Part shown: in pieces, positions 35,136 to 43,493 of the stretch
Position numbering within the stretch: position 1 is the stretch's first letter
Layout: every line of letters starts with the position of its first letter
DNA from: Candidatus Gastranaerophilales bacterium
GTDB taxonomy: Bacteria > Cyanobacteriota > Vampirovibrionia > Gastranaerophilales > Gastranaerophilaceae
Direction of reading: 5' to 3'
Length of the DNA stretch: 64,000 bases
Assembly (NCBI GenBank): GCA_017560095.1
Contig: JAFYOU010000053.1
Span: 1-64,000 of the forward strand
Made by a program: the position numbers and the translations under genes
The notes under the pieces: generated by a model
Seen by the model: the letters and a program-made list of their open reading frames with translations, nothing else
Databases searched by the model: none
What the model was told of the DNA's origin: nothing

Positions 35136-36068
35136 ATGAAAACATATAATTTTAGTAAAATTCAAAATTTGAAATTTGGAGAAAATGCTCATCAAGAAGC
35201 TGCTTTATATAATTGCGATAAGGAGCTTGATTGGGTTTTATTAAACGGAAGCGAAATTTTATATGAGGACTTTTTAAATGCAACTTTGGCTTTAGAAATA
35301 AGTGCCGAATTTTATGATGTAAATGCAATAACAATTGTTAAACATCAAACTCCCGTTGTTGTTGCATTAGCTAATAATTTAGAAAATGCGCTAAATAAAG
35401 CGCTCGATTCTGATCCAATTTCGCTATTAGGCGCAACAATAGCATTTACTAAAGAAGTTGATTCAAAATTAGCAACAGCGTTATGCGAAATGCCAATTAA
35501 TTTGATTATTGCACCAAGTTTTGAAGAAAATGCAATTGAACAATTTAAAAAGATTAAAAATATAAAAATAATTAAAATTAATACTCCATTAAAAGAAATC
35601 TTATCTTTTAACCAAGAAGAAATTAAACAAACTCCTTTTGGAACATTAATTCAAGAAAAAAATACAAAAGATTTAGATGTTAAAACTTTTAAAATAACAA
35701 CAAAGAAAAAACCAACTCAACAAGAATTAGAAGATATGATTTTTGCATATAAAATTGCAAAACATTCAAAATCTTGTGCTGCTATTATTGCGAAAGATTT
35801 AAGAACAATCGGAATTTGTGCTTCAGAGCCAAATTATGATAGCGCAGTTGAAATTGCACTTAATAAAGTTTGCGATTCTCCAAAAGATTCAATTGTAGCT
35901 TTAGATGGAGTTTTAAGTTCAAAAGCTACTATTCAAATAATGGCACAAAATAGAGCGATTTCATTAATTCAAAGTGCAGGCAGCTTAAGAGATGATGAAA
36001 TAATTAAATATGCTGACACATATGGAATTTCAATTGTTTCAACAGGTATAACACATTATAAGCATTAA
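35136..36068 (+). CDS. Stand-alone AICAR transformylase-like protein (PurH C-terminal domain), degenerate
   Basis: Starts at once with the sequence that opens the transformylase half of PurH (LKFGENAHQEAALY). The KH pair (IVKHQTPVV) is kept but the usual NPCG that follows it is changed. The KKKPTQQELEDMIFAYKIAKH stretch and the end (SAGSLRDDEIIKYAD, STGITHYKH) are clear. The FFPF segment of normal PurH is missing. The IMP cyclohydrolase (MGS-like) N-terminal half is absent. So it is a single-domain, 310-residue protein that may not have the classical activity. AAAGAGG precedes the ATG. The MFS gene follows after three bases. Confidence 0.72.
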   Translation: MKTYNFSKIQNLKFGENAHQEAALYNCDKELDWVLLNGSEILYEDFLNATLALEISAEFYDVNAITIVKHQTPVVVALANNLENALNKALDSDPISLLGATIAFTKEVDSKLATALCEMPINLIIAPSFEENAIEQFKKIKNIKIIKINTPLKEILSFNQEEIKQTPFGTLIQEKNTKDLDVKTFKITTKKKPTQQELEDMIFAYKIAKHSKSCAAIIAKDLRTIGICASEPNYDSAVEIALNKVCDSPKDSIVALDGVLSSKATIQIMAQNRAISLIQSAGSLRDDEIIKYADTYGISIVSTGITHYKH

Positions 36069-36071
36069 CGT

Positions 36072-37238
36072 ATGAATATATTAAAAAAAGAAAAACGAGC
36101 AATTTTAGGTTTAAGCCTAGGTCATTTTAGTATTGACTTATATGCAGCATTATTAGTCCCTTTGTATCCAATAATTACAACTAAACTTGGAATTAATTTA
36201 GCTTCAATAAGTGCTATTATAGCGTTTGGGCATTTAGTTTCGTCTATGATGCAACCATTATTTGGTTTTATTGCTGATAAACTAAAACATCGGACTTTTA
36301 TGGTTTGGGGTTTGGTTTTTAGCTCTGTTTTTATTCCGTTAGCACCTAAAGCTCCAAGTGTAGCTTTGTTTTTAGCTTGTTTATTGTTAGGAATGATAGG
36401 TAATGCTTTTTTTCATCCTCAAGTTAGCGCTTTAGTTAAAGATTTTAATAAGAATAATCCTGACTTATCTCGTGATATGGGAATATTTCTTGGCTTAGGA
36501 ACTATTGGTTATGCTATTGGGCCTTATATTTCAACATCTGTTTTTAATAAATTTGGTGAAAATGCATTTTTATATTTAAGTTTATTGGGAATTATAACTG
36601 CTATTTTTATTTACTTTTTTGTTCCTAAAAAACCACTTAAAGAGGTTGTCGAGAAGAGTAATTTCTTTAAAATTATGTTTGAAATTTTAAAGAATAAAAC
36701 TTGCATGTTTTTAACATTCATTTCAACCGTTAAATCGGCAGTTAGTATTTCATTTGGAACATATATTCCGTTTTTATTGCAAAAACAAGGTTTTTCACTT
36801 AATGAAATTGGAATAATTGTTACTTTGTTTTTTATTTCAGGTGGGGCTGCAACAATATTTAGTTCTAAAATTGAAAATAAAATTGGCGCAAATGGTGTAG
36901 TTATTTTGTCTTTTGTAATGATTTTACCTTTGGTTTTAGGTTTTTTATATAGTTTAAATTATAATAGATATTTAGCTTGTATTTTATTTATTTTAACTGG
37001 ATTTTTTATTTTGTTATCGGTTGGTGTAATTTTAGTTCAAGCTCAACGTGCAATTCCAGAACATACTGGTGTGGTTTCTGGTGTAATGCAAGGTTTTAGT
37101 TGGGGTTTGGGTGCATTATTTTTAGCCCCACTTGGAATTATTGGGCAAAATTATGGCGTTGATAAAATTTTAATTTTGATGGCAATTATTGCTTTTATGG
37201 TCGGATTGATTAGCACAAAAATAAAATTGTTGAAATAA
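36072..37238 (+). CDS. MFS transporter, fosmidomycin-resistance (Fsr)-like
   Basis: A 12-helix major facilitator of 388 residues. The N-terminal GLSLGHFSIDLYAALLVPLYP and the GMIGNAFFHPQVSALV phrase match Fsr-type exporters. Substrate is unknown; Fsr itself exports fosmidomycin, and relatives carry varied compounds. The start is three bases after the preceding stop, with a ribosome site inside that gene, so the two are co-translated. A short hairpin follows at 37241-37257. Confidence 0.85.
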   Translation: MNILKKEKRAILGLSLGHFSIDLYAALLVPLYPIITTKLGINLASISAIIAFGHLVSSMMQPLFGFIADKLKHRTFMVWGLVFSSVFIPLAPKAPSVALFLACLLLGMIGNAFFHPQVSALVKDFNKNNPDLSRDMGIFLGLGTIGYAIGPYISTSVFNKFGENAFLYLSLLGIITAIFIYFFVPKKPLKEVVEKSNFFKIMFEILKNKTCMFLTFISTVKSAVSISFGTYIPFLLQKQGFSLNEIGIIVTLFFISGGAATIFSSKIENKIGANGVVILSFVMILPLVLGFLYSLNYNRYLACILFILTGFFILLSVGVILVQAQRAIPEHTGVVSGVMQGFSWGLGALFLAPLGIIGQNYGVDKILILMAIIAFMVGLISTKIKLLK

Positions 37239-37240
37239 AA

Positions 37241-37257
37241 AGCGGGTAATTCCCGCT
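37241..37257 (+). terminator. Short terminator hairpin after MFS gene
   Basis: AGCGGG/CCCGCT around TAATT, beginning two bases after the stop. The T-run is weak; it may serve both converging genes. Confidence 0.5.
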
Positions 37258-37263
37258 ATAATC

Positions 37264-37959
37264 TTATTCTAAAAGTCCAAGTTTTTCACATAAAGCAAGA
37301 GATTCTTGGTTTACATATACAGGGATTTTTTTCATTCCTAATTTTTTCATTGCAAAATACATACAATGATCAGGATCATCTGTTTTTTTACTTAACTGTA
37401 TATTAATTTGTCCATCATTTAAATTTTCTGCACCATAGCTTTCTATGTATTTAATTAAACCTTCAATATCTGAATGCATTGGAATTATCCATAAAGTTGA
37501 AGCAGGAACATCGCTAGCTTTTCTTAACATCATCTCAGTATCATTTTTATAATATTTATTGTATTCACTTTCGCAATGTTCAAAATTAAAATCAAATTTC
37601 TGAAGCAATTTTTCTAATTCATCAACATTAATTTCAACTTTTTGATATCCCTCTTCTGCAGGTGCGATTCTTTGCCTAATTGCTTCAGGTTGCATTAAAT
37701 CTTCAGTTTTATGTTTTGAATATGAAATTCCACGTCTTGCACAATAATCTTCTATTTTATTATCTCTAGAATCTGGAGCAACTAATGTTAATTTTGCTGA
37801 AAACAAAGATTCATTTGGATCTATACATTTTGCAGCATGAAAATGTTTTGCTCCATGGGAGCTTTCCTCTTCTTGAGCTAATTTTAGAAATTCTAAAAAT
37901 TTTTCAATTGGGTTTTTATTTGTCACAACATAAGTACTTCTAAAAGAAATTGGGTTCAT
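37264..37959 (-). CDS. Hypothetical protein (231 aa) with N-terminal 'SF' patch
   Basis: Unknown family. The first residues (NPISFRSTYVV) recall the SF-type patch in the large hypothetical protein at 363-2642. The rest is charged, with two possibly structured parts (LEKLLQKFDFNFEHCESEY and ASTLWIIPMHSDIEGLIKY). AAGGAG precedes the ATG. The N-terminal patch might be a targeting or interaction peptide; this is conjecture. Confidence 0.7.
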   Translation of the reverse strand: MNPISFRSTYVVTNKNPIEKFLEFLKLAQEEESSHGAKHFHAAKCIDPNESLFSAKLTLVAPDSRDNKIEDYCARRGISYSKHKTEDLMQPEAIRQRIAPAEEGYQKVEINVDELEKLLQKFDFNFEHCESEYNKYYKNDTEMMLRKASDVPASTLWIIPMHSDIEGLIKYIESYGAENLNDGQINIQLSKKTDDPDHCMYFAMKKLGMKKIPVYVNQESLALCEKLGLLE

Positions 37960-38022
37960 TTTTTCTCCTTAAATTTAGATATTTTGTATAAAACATCTGA
38001 ATCCAAAAAATTGCGCAAAAAA

Positions 38023-38041
38023 GCGGGTTTAATTAACCCGC
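38023..38041 (-). terminator. Terminator of the Fe-alcohol dehydrogenase gene
   Basis: Seven-base arms GCGGGTT/AACCCGC with loop TAATT; on the - strand it is followed by a T-run, just past the stop at 38049. Confidence 0.75.
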
Positions 38042-38048
38042 CTAAATT

Positions 38049-39245
38049 TTATAATGATTTTTGATATATTTCTTTGACTGCATCATGCGTTGCATCTGTT
38101 GGTGCAATTGATAATAAGCCTCCCAAAGATGGAGTAGTAAATGCTAAATCAACCAATCTATCGATATCAGCTTCACTAAAACCTTCATCTTTTAATTTGT
38201 TTGGAACACCTACTGATTTTAACCAATCATAAACTAAAGTATTTGCTTCTTTGGCCGATGTTTCAGGTGTAATTTCAGGAGCGATTGGTTTTAGAATATG
38301 TGCTAGAGTTTCTTTTTTAATTTCCCACATATTTTCAACTACTGCAGGTAATAAAATAGCTAAACCTAAACCGTGCGATAATTCGTGTTTAACAGCTGAA
38401 AGCGGGTGTTCTAAAGCATGGGTATAATGCAATAAACCATTATCAAAACAAACACCACCCATCATAGCAGCATAAGCTAAATAATATCTTGCTTCTAAAT
38501 CTTCTGCATTAGCTAAAGCTTTTGGTAAATATTTAGCTACCATTGAAATAACTTCATGAGCTAAACAAATTGTATATGGAGAAGCAACTTTAGTTGTTGC
38601 AGCTTCAACAACGTGATTTAGCGCATCAATTGATACATATTTTGTTTGTTTTTCGTTTAGTTTAACCATTAGCGCAGGATCATCAATTGCATACATTGGA
38701 TAAATGCAATCGTAAGCAATAGCAGGCTTGTAATCTTTTTCAACAATAGTAGCTACAGCAAATCTGTTTGTTTCAGTTCCTGTTCCATGGGTTAAGTTGA
38801 TTGCAATAATTGGAGCTGCCTTATCTGGTGCAAATGTAAACTCATAAACATCATTAGCACATTTTTCAGGATATTTTAATAAAATTGCAACAGATTTACC
38901 AGCGTCTGTCGGAGAACCTCCACCAATAGCAATTACTGCTTGAGCGCCAAATTCTCGAGCTAATGATGTAGCTTCATCTACCGCTTGATTAGTTGGGTTT
39001 GGAGTAACTTTATCATAGTTAACATATTCAATATTATTGTTTTTTAATGCTTTTTCAACGTAATCCCAAGCGCCAGTTGCTTTATAAGCATTTCTTCCTG
39101 ACATTACGATTAATTTATTAATGCCTTTAGATTTTAAATCTTTAGCAATATCTTCTATTTTTTTAATAGCGCCAACACCGAAGAAAACTGTTGTTCTGGT
39201 GCGAATTTCTTTGATTTCATGAATATCAATATTTTTTTCCCACAT
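38049..39245 (-). CDS. Iron-containing alcohol dehydrogenase
   Basis: Group III (Fe-dependent) NAD(P)-linked dehydrogenase of 398 residues. The cofactor segment GGGSPTDAGK, then THGTGTETNRFAV, and the metal ligands in DALNHVVEA and HALEHPLS...ELSHGLG are present. Substrate could be butanol, ethanol, propanediol or another alcohol/aldehyde; the sequence does not tell. AAAAAGGAG lies about eight bases before the ATG. It suggests fermentative metabolism. The upstream region is shared with the divergent Hsp20 gene. Confidence 0.9.
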   Translation of the reverse strand: MWEKNIDIHEIKEIRTRTTVFFGVGAIKKIEDIAKDLKSKGINKLIVMSGRNAYKATGAWDYVEKALKNNNIEYVNYDKVTPNPTNQAVDEATSLAREFGAQAVIAIGGGSPTDAGKSVAILLKYPEKCANDVYEFTFAPDKAAPIIAINLTHGTGTETNRFAVATIVEKDYKPAIAYDCIYPMYAIDDPALMVKLNEKQTKYVSIDALNHVVEAATTKVASPYTICLAHEVISMVAKYLPKALANAEDLEARYYLAYAAMMGGVCFDNGLLHYTHALEHPLSAVKHELSHGLGLAILLPAVVENMWEIKKETLAHILKPIAPEITPETSAKEANTLVYDWLKSVGVPNKLKDEGFSEADIDRLVDLAFTTPSLGGLLSIAPTDATHDAVKEIYQKSL

Positions 39246-39385
39246 AAAATCAACTCCTTTTTAAACTAAACACAAGAGTATTGTAGCATTTTTTAAAAGA
39301 GTTTAAAAGCTATACCAAAGTAGTGAATGTGCAAAAATTACTTTCGTTACAAAATAAATCGTCATAGTTAAAATAAGGAGTTTTT

Positions 39386-39850
39386 ATGAGATTTAGCGTT
39401 ATTAAAAGAGAGCCTTCATATTTTTTTGAAAATATCCATGAAGATCTAAACAGATTTTTAAAAGATACTTTTGGCGATATGGAATTTATGGATAAAACAA
39501 ATTTACCTGTTTTTAAAGCATTTCGCCCTGCAGTCGAAATTAAAGAAAAAAAAGACCAATACAAAATTAAAGTCGAATTGCCAAATGTTGATAAAGAAAA
39601 TATCGATGTTGAATTAGCTAAAAATGGTATTTCAATTAAGGCAGAATCAAAATTTGAAGAATGTAAAGAAGAAGAAAATTTAAGAACTAGTGAATTTAGA
39701 TACGGTAAATTTACTCGTGTAATTCCTCTAGAACATGAAATCAACCCAGATGAAGCTAAAAGTGAATTTAAAAACGGAGTTTTACATATTGAATTACCTA
39801 AAATTCATAAAGAACATAATGAAGAAATTAAAAAATTAAAAATAGATTAA
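39386..39850 (+). CDS. Small heat-shock protein, Hsp20/alpha-crystallin family
   Basis: A chaperone that holds unfolding proteins. The alpha-crystallin domain spans about residues 48-140 (AVEIKEKKDQYKIKVELPNV, then FRYGKFTRVIPL and the GVLHIELPK signature). A flexible N-terminal arm and a C-terminal tail without a clear IxI motif flank it. AAGGAG precedes the ATG. No CIRCE or obvious heat-shock operator was found in the 140 bases upstream. A terminator follows. Confidence 0.9.
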   Translation: MRFSVIKREPSYFFENIHEDLNRFLKDTFGDMEFMDKTNLPVFKAFRPAVEIKEKKDQYKIKVELPNVDKENIDVELAKNGISIKAESKFEECKEEENLRTSEFRYGKFTRVIPLEHEINPDEAKSEFKNGVLHIELPKIHKEHNEEIKKLKID

Positions 39851-39869
39851 TGGCTCATATAGAGCCATT
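39849..39869 (+). terminator. Terminator of the hsp20 gene
   Basis: Eight-base arms AATGGCTC/GAGCCATT around ATATA, with a T-run; its first bases overlap the stop codon. Confidence 0.7.
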
Positions 39870-39899
39870 TTTTATGATAAAATTTTTTTAAAAGGAATA

Positions 39900-41156
39900 A
39901 TGGAAAATATGAAAAATAAAGCAAATGAAATAGTGGAAAATGCGCATAAGTCGCTTTTTGAAATATTTAATAATATTGATGAAATAGCTGAATATAACCA
40001 AAAAAAGGTGCTTGAAGCATTTTATAATAATAAAATTGGAGAAGAACATTTTTACACTGTAACTGGTTATGGCCATGATGATATGGGTAGAGAGGCGCTA
40101 GATAAAGTTTTTGCTGATACTTTTAAATGCGAATCTGCTATAGTTAGACCTCATTTTGTTTCTGGAACTCATACTTTAGCTTGTGCTTTATTTGGAGTTT
40201 TAAGATATGGGGATAGGCTTGTTTCAATTGCGGGTGAACCATATGATACAATGCAGCAAATTATTGGCTCTCGCCCTAATTGTGATGATTTTGATTCAAG
40301 TTTAATGGGTCATGGGGTTAAATACTCGGAAGTTCCACTAAAAAATGGACTTGAAGTTGATTATGAAAATATTGAAAAATATTTAGAACCTGATACTAAA
40401 ATGGTATTAATACAGCGTTCTCGAGGATATTCTTTAAGAAAACCATTATCAATAGATGATATTGAACGAATAGTAAAAATTGTTAAAGCAAAAAATTCTG
40501 AAATATGCTGTTTTGTAGATAATTGCTATGGAGAATTTGTTGAAAAAATAGAACCAAGTGAAGTTGGTGCAGATTTAATAGCAGGAAGCTTAATTAAAAA
40601 TGCTGGTGGTGGAATTGTTGAAGCAGGCGGATATATTGCAGGCAAAAAGAAATATGTTGATATGGCAGCGCGTAGATTAACTGCTCCTGGGATTGGAGCT
40701 GAAGGTGGTGCTATGCATAATCAAACTCGAATTATGCTTCAAGGTTTTTTTATGGCTCCATCAATTGTAGCTGGTGCTCATAAAGGCGCAATCTTGGCTG
40801 CTAAAGTGTTTGAAGATATGGGTTTTGTTACTTTTCCATCGTCAAATACAAAAAGAACAGATTTAATTCAAACAATTCAATTTAATTGCATTGATGAACA
40901 ACAAGACTTTTGTTCAATGATTCAAAGATTTTCACCAGTTGAAAGTTACTTAACTCCAATACCTGACACGGTTCCAGGGTATGATTGTAATTTATTAATG
41001 GCAGGAGGAAGCTTTATCGAGGGTTCAACTATCGAATTATCGGCAGATGGCCCAACTCGTCCGCCGTATGCAATTTATATGCAAGGTGGATTAAGCTATT
41101 ATCACGTTAAAATTGCCCTTAAAGGTGTCGTACAAAAGTTACTTGAGCGAGGATAA
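39900..41156 (+). CDS. PLP-dependent methionine gamma-lyase family protein (YnbB-like)
   Basis: A fold-type I PLP enzyme of 418 residues, in the group once called aluminium-resistance proteins. Family phrases: GYGHDDMGREALDKVFA near residue 58, FVSGTHTLACALFG, and GSLIKNAGGGIVEAGGYIAG with the probable PLP lysine in SLIKN. Related enzymes act on cystathionine or methionine; this member's substrate is unproven. AAAAGGA lies just before ATG 39900. The stop is two bases before the convergent glycosyltransferase stop. Confidence 0.88.
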   Translation: MENMKNKANEIVENAHKSLFEIFNNIDEIAEYNQKKVLEAFYNNKIGEEHFYTVTGYGHDDMGREALDKVFADTFKCESAIVRPHFVSGTHTLACALFGVLRYGDRLVSIAGEPYDTMQQIIGSRPNCDDFDSSLMGHGVKYSEVPLKNGLEVDYENIEKYLEPDTKMVLIQRSRGYSLRKPLSIDDIERIVKIVKAKNSEICCFVDNCYGEFVEKIEPSEVGADLIAGSLIKNAGGGIVEAGGYIAGKKKYVDMAARRLTAPGIGAEGGAMHNQTRIMLQGFFMAPSIVAGAHKGAILAAKVFEDMGFVTFPSSNTKRTDLIQTIQFNCIDEQQDFCSMIQRFSPVESYLTPIPDTVPGYDCNLLMAGGSFIEGSTIELSADGPTRPPYAIYMQGGLSYYHVKIALKGVVQKLLERG

Positions 41157-41158
41157 GT

Positions 41159-43042
41159 TTATATTTTTTTATAAATAATCATTTTTTTAAAATGTTCTTC
41201 GTGAATTTCTTCGAGTTTAAATCCTTTTTTGTTTAAAAGATTTCCATTAAAATGACAATCTTCGAATGCGGGGAAAGCTTCGTTTTTAATTTTTTTAGCA
41301 TATTTTTTGCAAATTAATTCTTTGTTGTCTTTTTTAAAATCTTCAATTGAATTTAAAGCATTTGTTGTTTGTCCCCAATAAGCTAAAATTACATAGTCAT
41401 ATTTGCTCATGTCGGAATGAATTAATTTGTTTAGAGTAATTGTGTCTATTTGATATCCTAAGTTTTTTAGTTGCTTTATTTCGTAAAAATTAATGTGGTT
41501 TAAGATGGCGATTTTATTTTCTTTTTTAAATTTTTCTTTGAAAATTAAAAGAAATTTGTATTGAATACGATAATCAATATTTTTTTGTTTTTTCAAAAGA
41601 ATATTTTCTTTTAAATTTTCATTTTTATTAAAAATAATGATGGGATATTTAAAAATTAGAAAAGGGAAGATAAATAAATTTAAAATGGAGATAAAAATGA
41701 TGAAATTTTTTATAATTTTTTTGTAATATCCATAAATAAAGCAAAAAATACTAAAAGCAAAAAAGCTTACAAAATAACGGATTAAATATTCAGAATAAAC
41801 GAAATTAAAGCAAATAATTAAAAAATTTAAAATAAAAATAGATGAGCAAATTGCAATAAATAAGCCTCTTTTATTTCTTATTTTCAAAAAGGAATATATT
41901 AAACAAGGAATGAAAACAAAAATTCCTTGATAAGAAAAACCAACTTTTCTTTCATCAAAAAATAAGATATTTTCATTAAAGAATGAATCATTTATTATGT
42001 TTTTAAAATTATTAATTATATCTTTTTTATTAAATTCAAAATAATGTTCCGCAAATAATGCTTTGTTTGTGATGAAGTTACCAAAATCTAAATAGTTTAA
42101 AATATAGTTATAACTAGAAAAAATAACAAAATTTAGGAAAAGAAAAAATAAGTATTTTGTTATATTCTTGATATTTTTTTTAAAAATTAATGTGTAACTT
42201 AAGATAATTATAAAAAATGAAACAAAATTAATTATTGCAGTTGTTTTTGTTCCGATTGCAAGGGCGTATGCTAAGCTTGAAAAATAAAGCTTGTTTTTAG
42301 TAAATAAATAAAGCGATGTTATGCTTAAGGAGGCTATAATTAAATCTGTTTGTAAATATGGAATTTGAGAAATAATTATTCCAAAAGAAGAAAAAACAAA
42401 AATTGAAAATAAGGTTGTTCTTGCTGAAAAATTTAATTCTTTAAATAATTCATATAATCCTATAATTAACCAAATGAATGAGAAATATGATAATAAACCA
42501 AAGCCGAATTCGTTTTTTTTAAAAATATAAAAATATGAATATATCATTTCTGAATTTATTGGCATTATGATATTTCTTGTTTCATTTGTATCGAAATGCA
42601 AAAAAGATTGTTGATAAATATATTCGAAAATTCTTGAAAAATGGTACATTCTGCTGTCTGCTTCTAAAGGAAGAGAACATAGTGCTAAACATCCAGTGAT
42701 AATAAGCATTAAACAAAAGAAAACTCCAAAAATTAGCAAGCTTTTATCTAGCTTTAAGGCAGTTTTAATTTCTTTTGGAAATTTCGGTAAATAAATTTTT
42801 TTACTAAATTTAAACCAGCAAATAAAAGAAAATATAAAATTTAAAAATGAAAATATAATAATATTTTTTTCGTTAAATCCTTGGAATAAAGATAAAATTT
42901 CGCAATTTAAGACAATAATTGCAAAAAATACTATAAAAAATATAATAATATTTTGAAAAATTGAACAAATTAAAAAGGTTGATGTTAAATTTAAAAATAA
43001 TACTAAAAACACTATAAAATTATATATTTTATAGTGTTTCAT
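41159..43042 (-). CDS. Multipass membrane glycosyltransferase-like protein
   Basis: About 627 residues, very hydrophobic, with roughly a dozen membrane segments and a soluble C-terminal part (about 480-627). A loop after the third or fourth helix has LEADSRMYHFSRIFEY, in the place where polyprenyl-phosphate-using enzymes (ArnT/PMT type) hold acidic residues. It probably transfers sugars in envelope glycan synthesis. Very AT-rich. The frame opens at a TTG (43048), but ATG 43042 is a better start. It lies between the PLP lyase gene and rpsU, both unrelated. Confidence 0.72.
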   Translation of the reverse strand: MKHYKIYNFIVFLVLFLNLTSTFLICSIFQNIIIFFIVFFAIIVLNCEILSLFQGFNEKNIIIFSFLNFIFSFICWFKFSKKIYLPKFPKEIKTALKLDKSLLIFGVFFCLMLIITGCLALCSLPLEADSRMYHFSRIFEYIYQQSFLHFDTNETRNIIMPINSEMIYSYFYIFKKNEFGFGLLSYFSFIWLIIGLYELFKELNFSARTTLFSIFVFSSFGIIISQIPYLQTDLIIASLSITSLYLFTKNKLYFSSLAYALAIGTKTTAIINFVSFFIIILSYTLIFKKNIKNITKYLFFLFLNFVIFSSYNYILNYLDFGNFITNKALFAEHYFEFNKKDIINNFKNIINDSFFNENILFFDERKVGFSYQGIFVFIPCLIYSFLKIRNKRGLFIAICSSIFILNFLIICFNFVYSEYLIRYFVSFFAFSIFCFIYGYYKKIIKNFIIFISILNLFIFPFLIFKYPIIIFNKNENLKENILLKKQKNIDYRIQYKFLLIFKEKFKKENKIAILNHINFYEIKQLKNLGYQIDTITLNKLIHSDMSKYDYVILAYWGQTTNALNSIEDFKKDNKELICKKYAKKIKNEAFPAFEDCHFNGNLLNKKGFKLEEIHEEHFKKMIIYKKI

Positions 43043-43081
43043 TGGCAAATTTTTTAATTAAATTAATAAAATATAGTTTAT

Positions 43082-43109
43082 AAAAAGAGGCTCAAATGAG
43101 CCTCTTTTT
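43082..43109 (-). terminator. Terminator of rpsU
   Basis: Perfect 12-base arms AAAAAGAGGCTC/GAGCCTCTTTTT around AAAT, six bases past the rpsU stop; symmetrical, so it works both ways. Confidence 0.85.
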
Positions 43110-43114
43110 AATAC

Positions 43115-43288
43115 TTATACTTTTCTTTTTCTAGCAGCTTCAGATTTTCTTTTTCTTTTTACAGATGGTTTTTCATATCTTTCTCTGCGTTTAATTTCAG
43201 ATAAAATACCTGCTTTTTGAATTTTCTTTTTAAATCTTTTTAAAGCTGATTCGATATTTTCGTTTTCGCGAACTCTTACTTCTGGCAT
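43115..43288 (-). CDS. rpsU: 30S ribosomal protein S21
   Basis: 57-residue basic protein with the S21 pattern: [20 protein letters not shown], then the [17 protein letters not shown] end. S21 helps 16S rRNA pair with mRNA Shine-Dalgarno sites. A GTG at 43297 is in frame but AAAGGAGG lies eight bases before ATG 43288, so the shorter form is right. Promoter elements lie at 43331-43359 and overlap a palindrome. Confidence 0.95.
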   Translation of the reverse strand: MPEVRVRENENIESALKRFKKKIQKAGILSEIKRRERYEKPSVKRKRKSEAARKRKV

Positions 43289-43318
43289 TGTTTTCACCTC
43301 CTTTGGAAGTTATTTGTA

Positions 43319-43359
43319 TTTAGCATATTGATACTAACATGCTAAAACATTGTCGTCAA
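43319..43359 (-). promoter_or_regulatory. rpsU promoter with overlapping palindrome
   Basis: On the - strand TTGACG (43359-43354), a 17-base spacer and TAGTAT (43336-43331) form a good sigma-70 promoter. TTTAGCAT (43319-43326) and ATGCTAAA (43339-43346) are exact complements that straddle the -10 box, so a repressor or an mRNA hairpin is possible. Confidence 0.5.
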
Positions 43360-43428
43360 TTGATTTTTAAGAAATAAAAACAAAATAATTAAAAAAATTG
43401 CTTAAAATAATTAAAATAAAATTAATTT

Positions 43429-43456
43429 TTGAAGTTTTTAAAAATAACCTTATAAA
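43429..43456 (+). promoter_or_regulatory. Probable clpB promoter
   Basis: TTGAAG and TATAAA with a 16-base spacer, 38 bases before the clpB start. No CIRCE element was seen. Confidence 0.4.
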
Positions 43457-43493
43457 ATAAAAATAGAGCCATTAAAATTTATAAGGATAAAAT

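Noticed and set aside
39310..39744. 144-codon frame on the - strand over hsp20
   Set aside because: The + strand encodes a complete alpha-crystallin protein with ribosome site and terminator; the reverse frame is a shadow.
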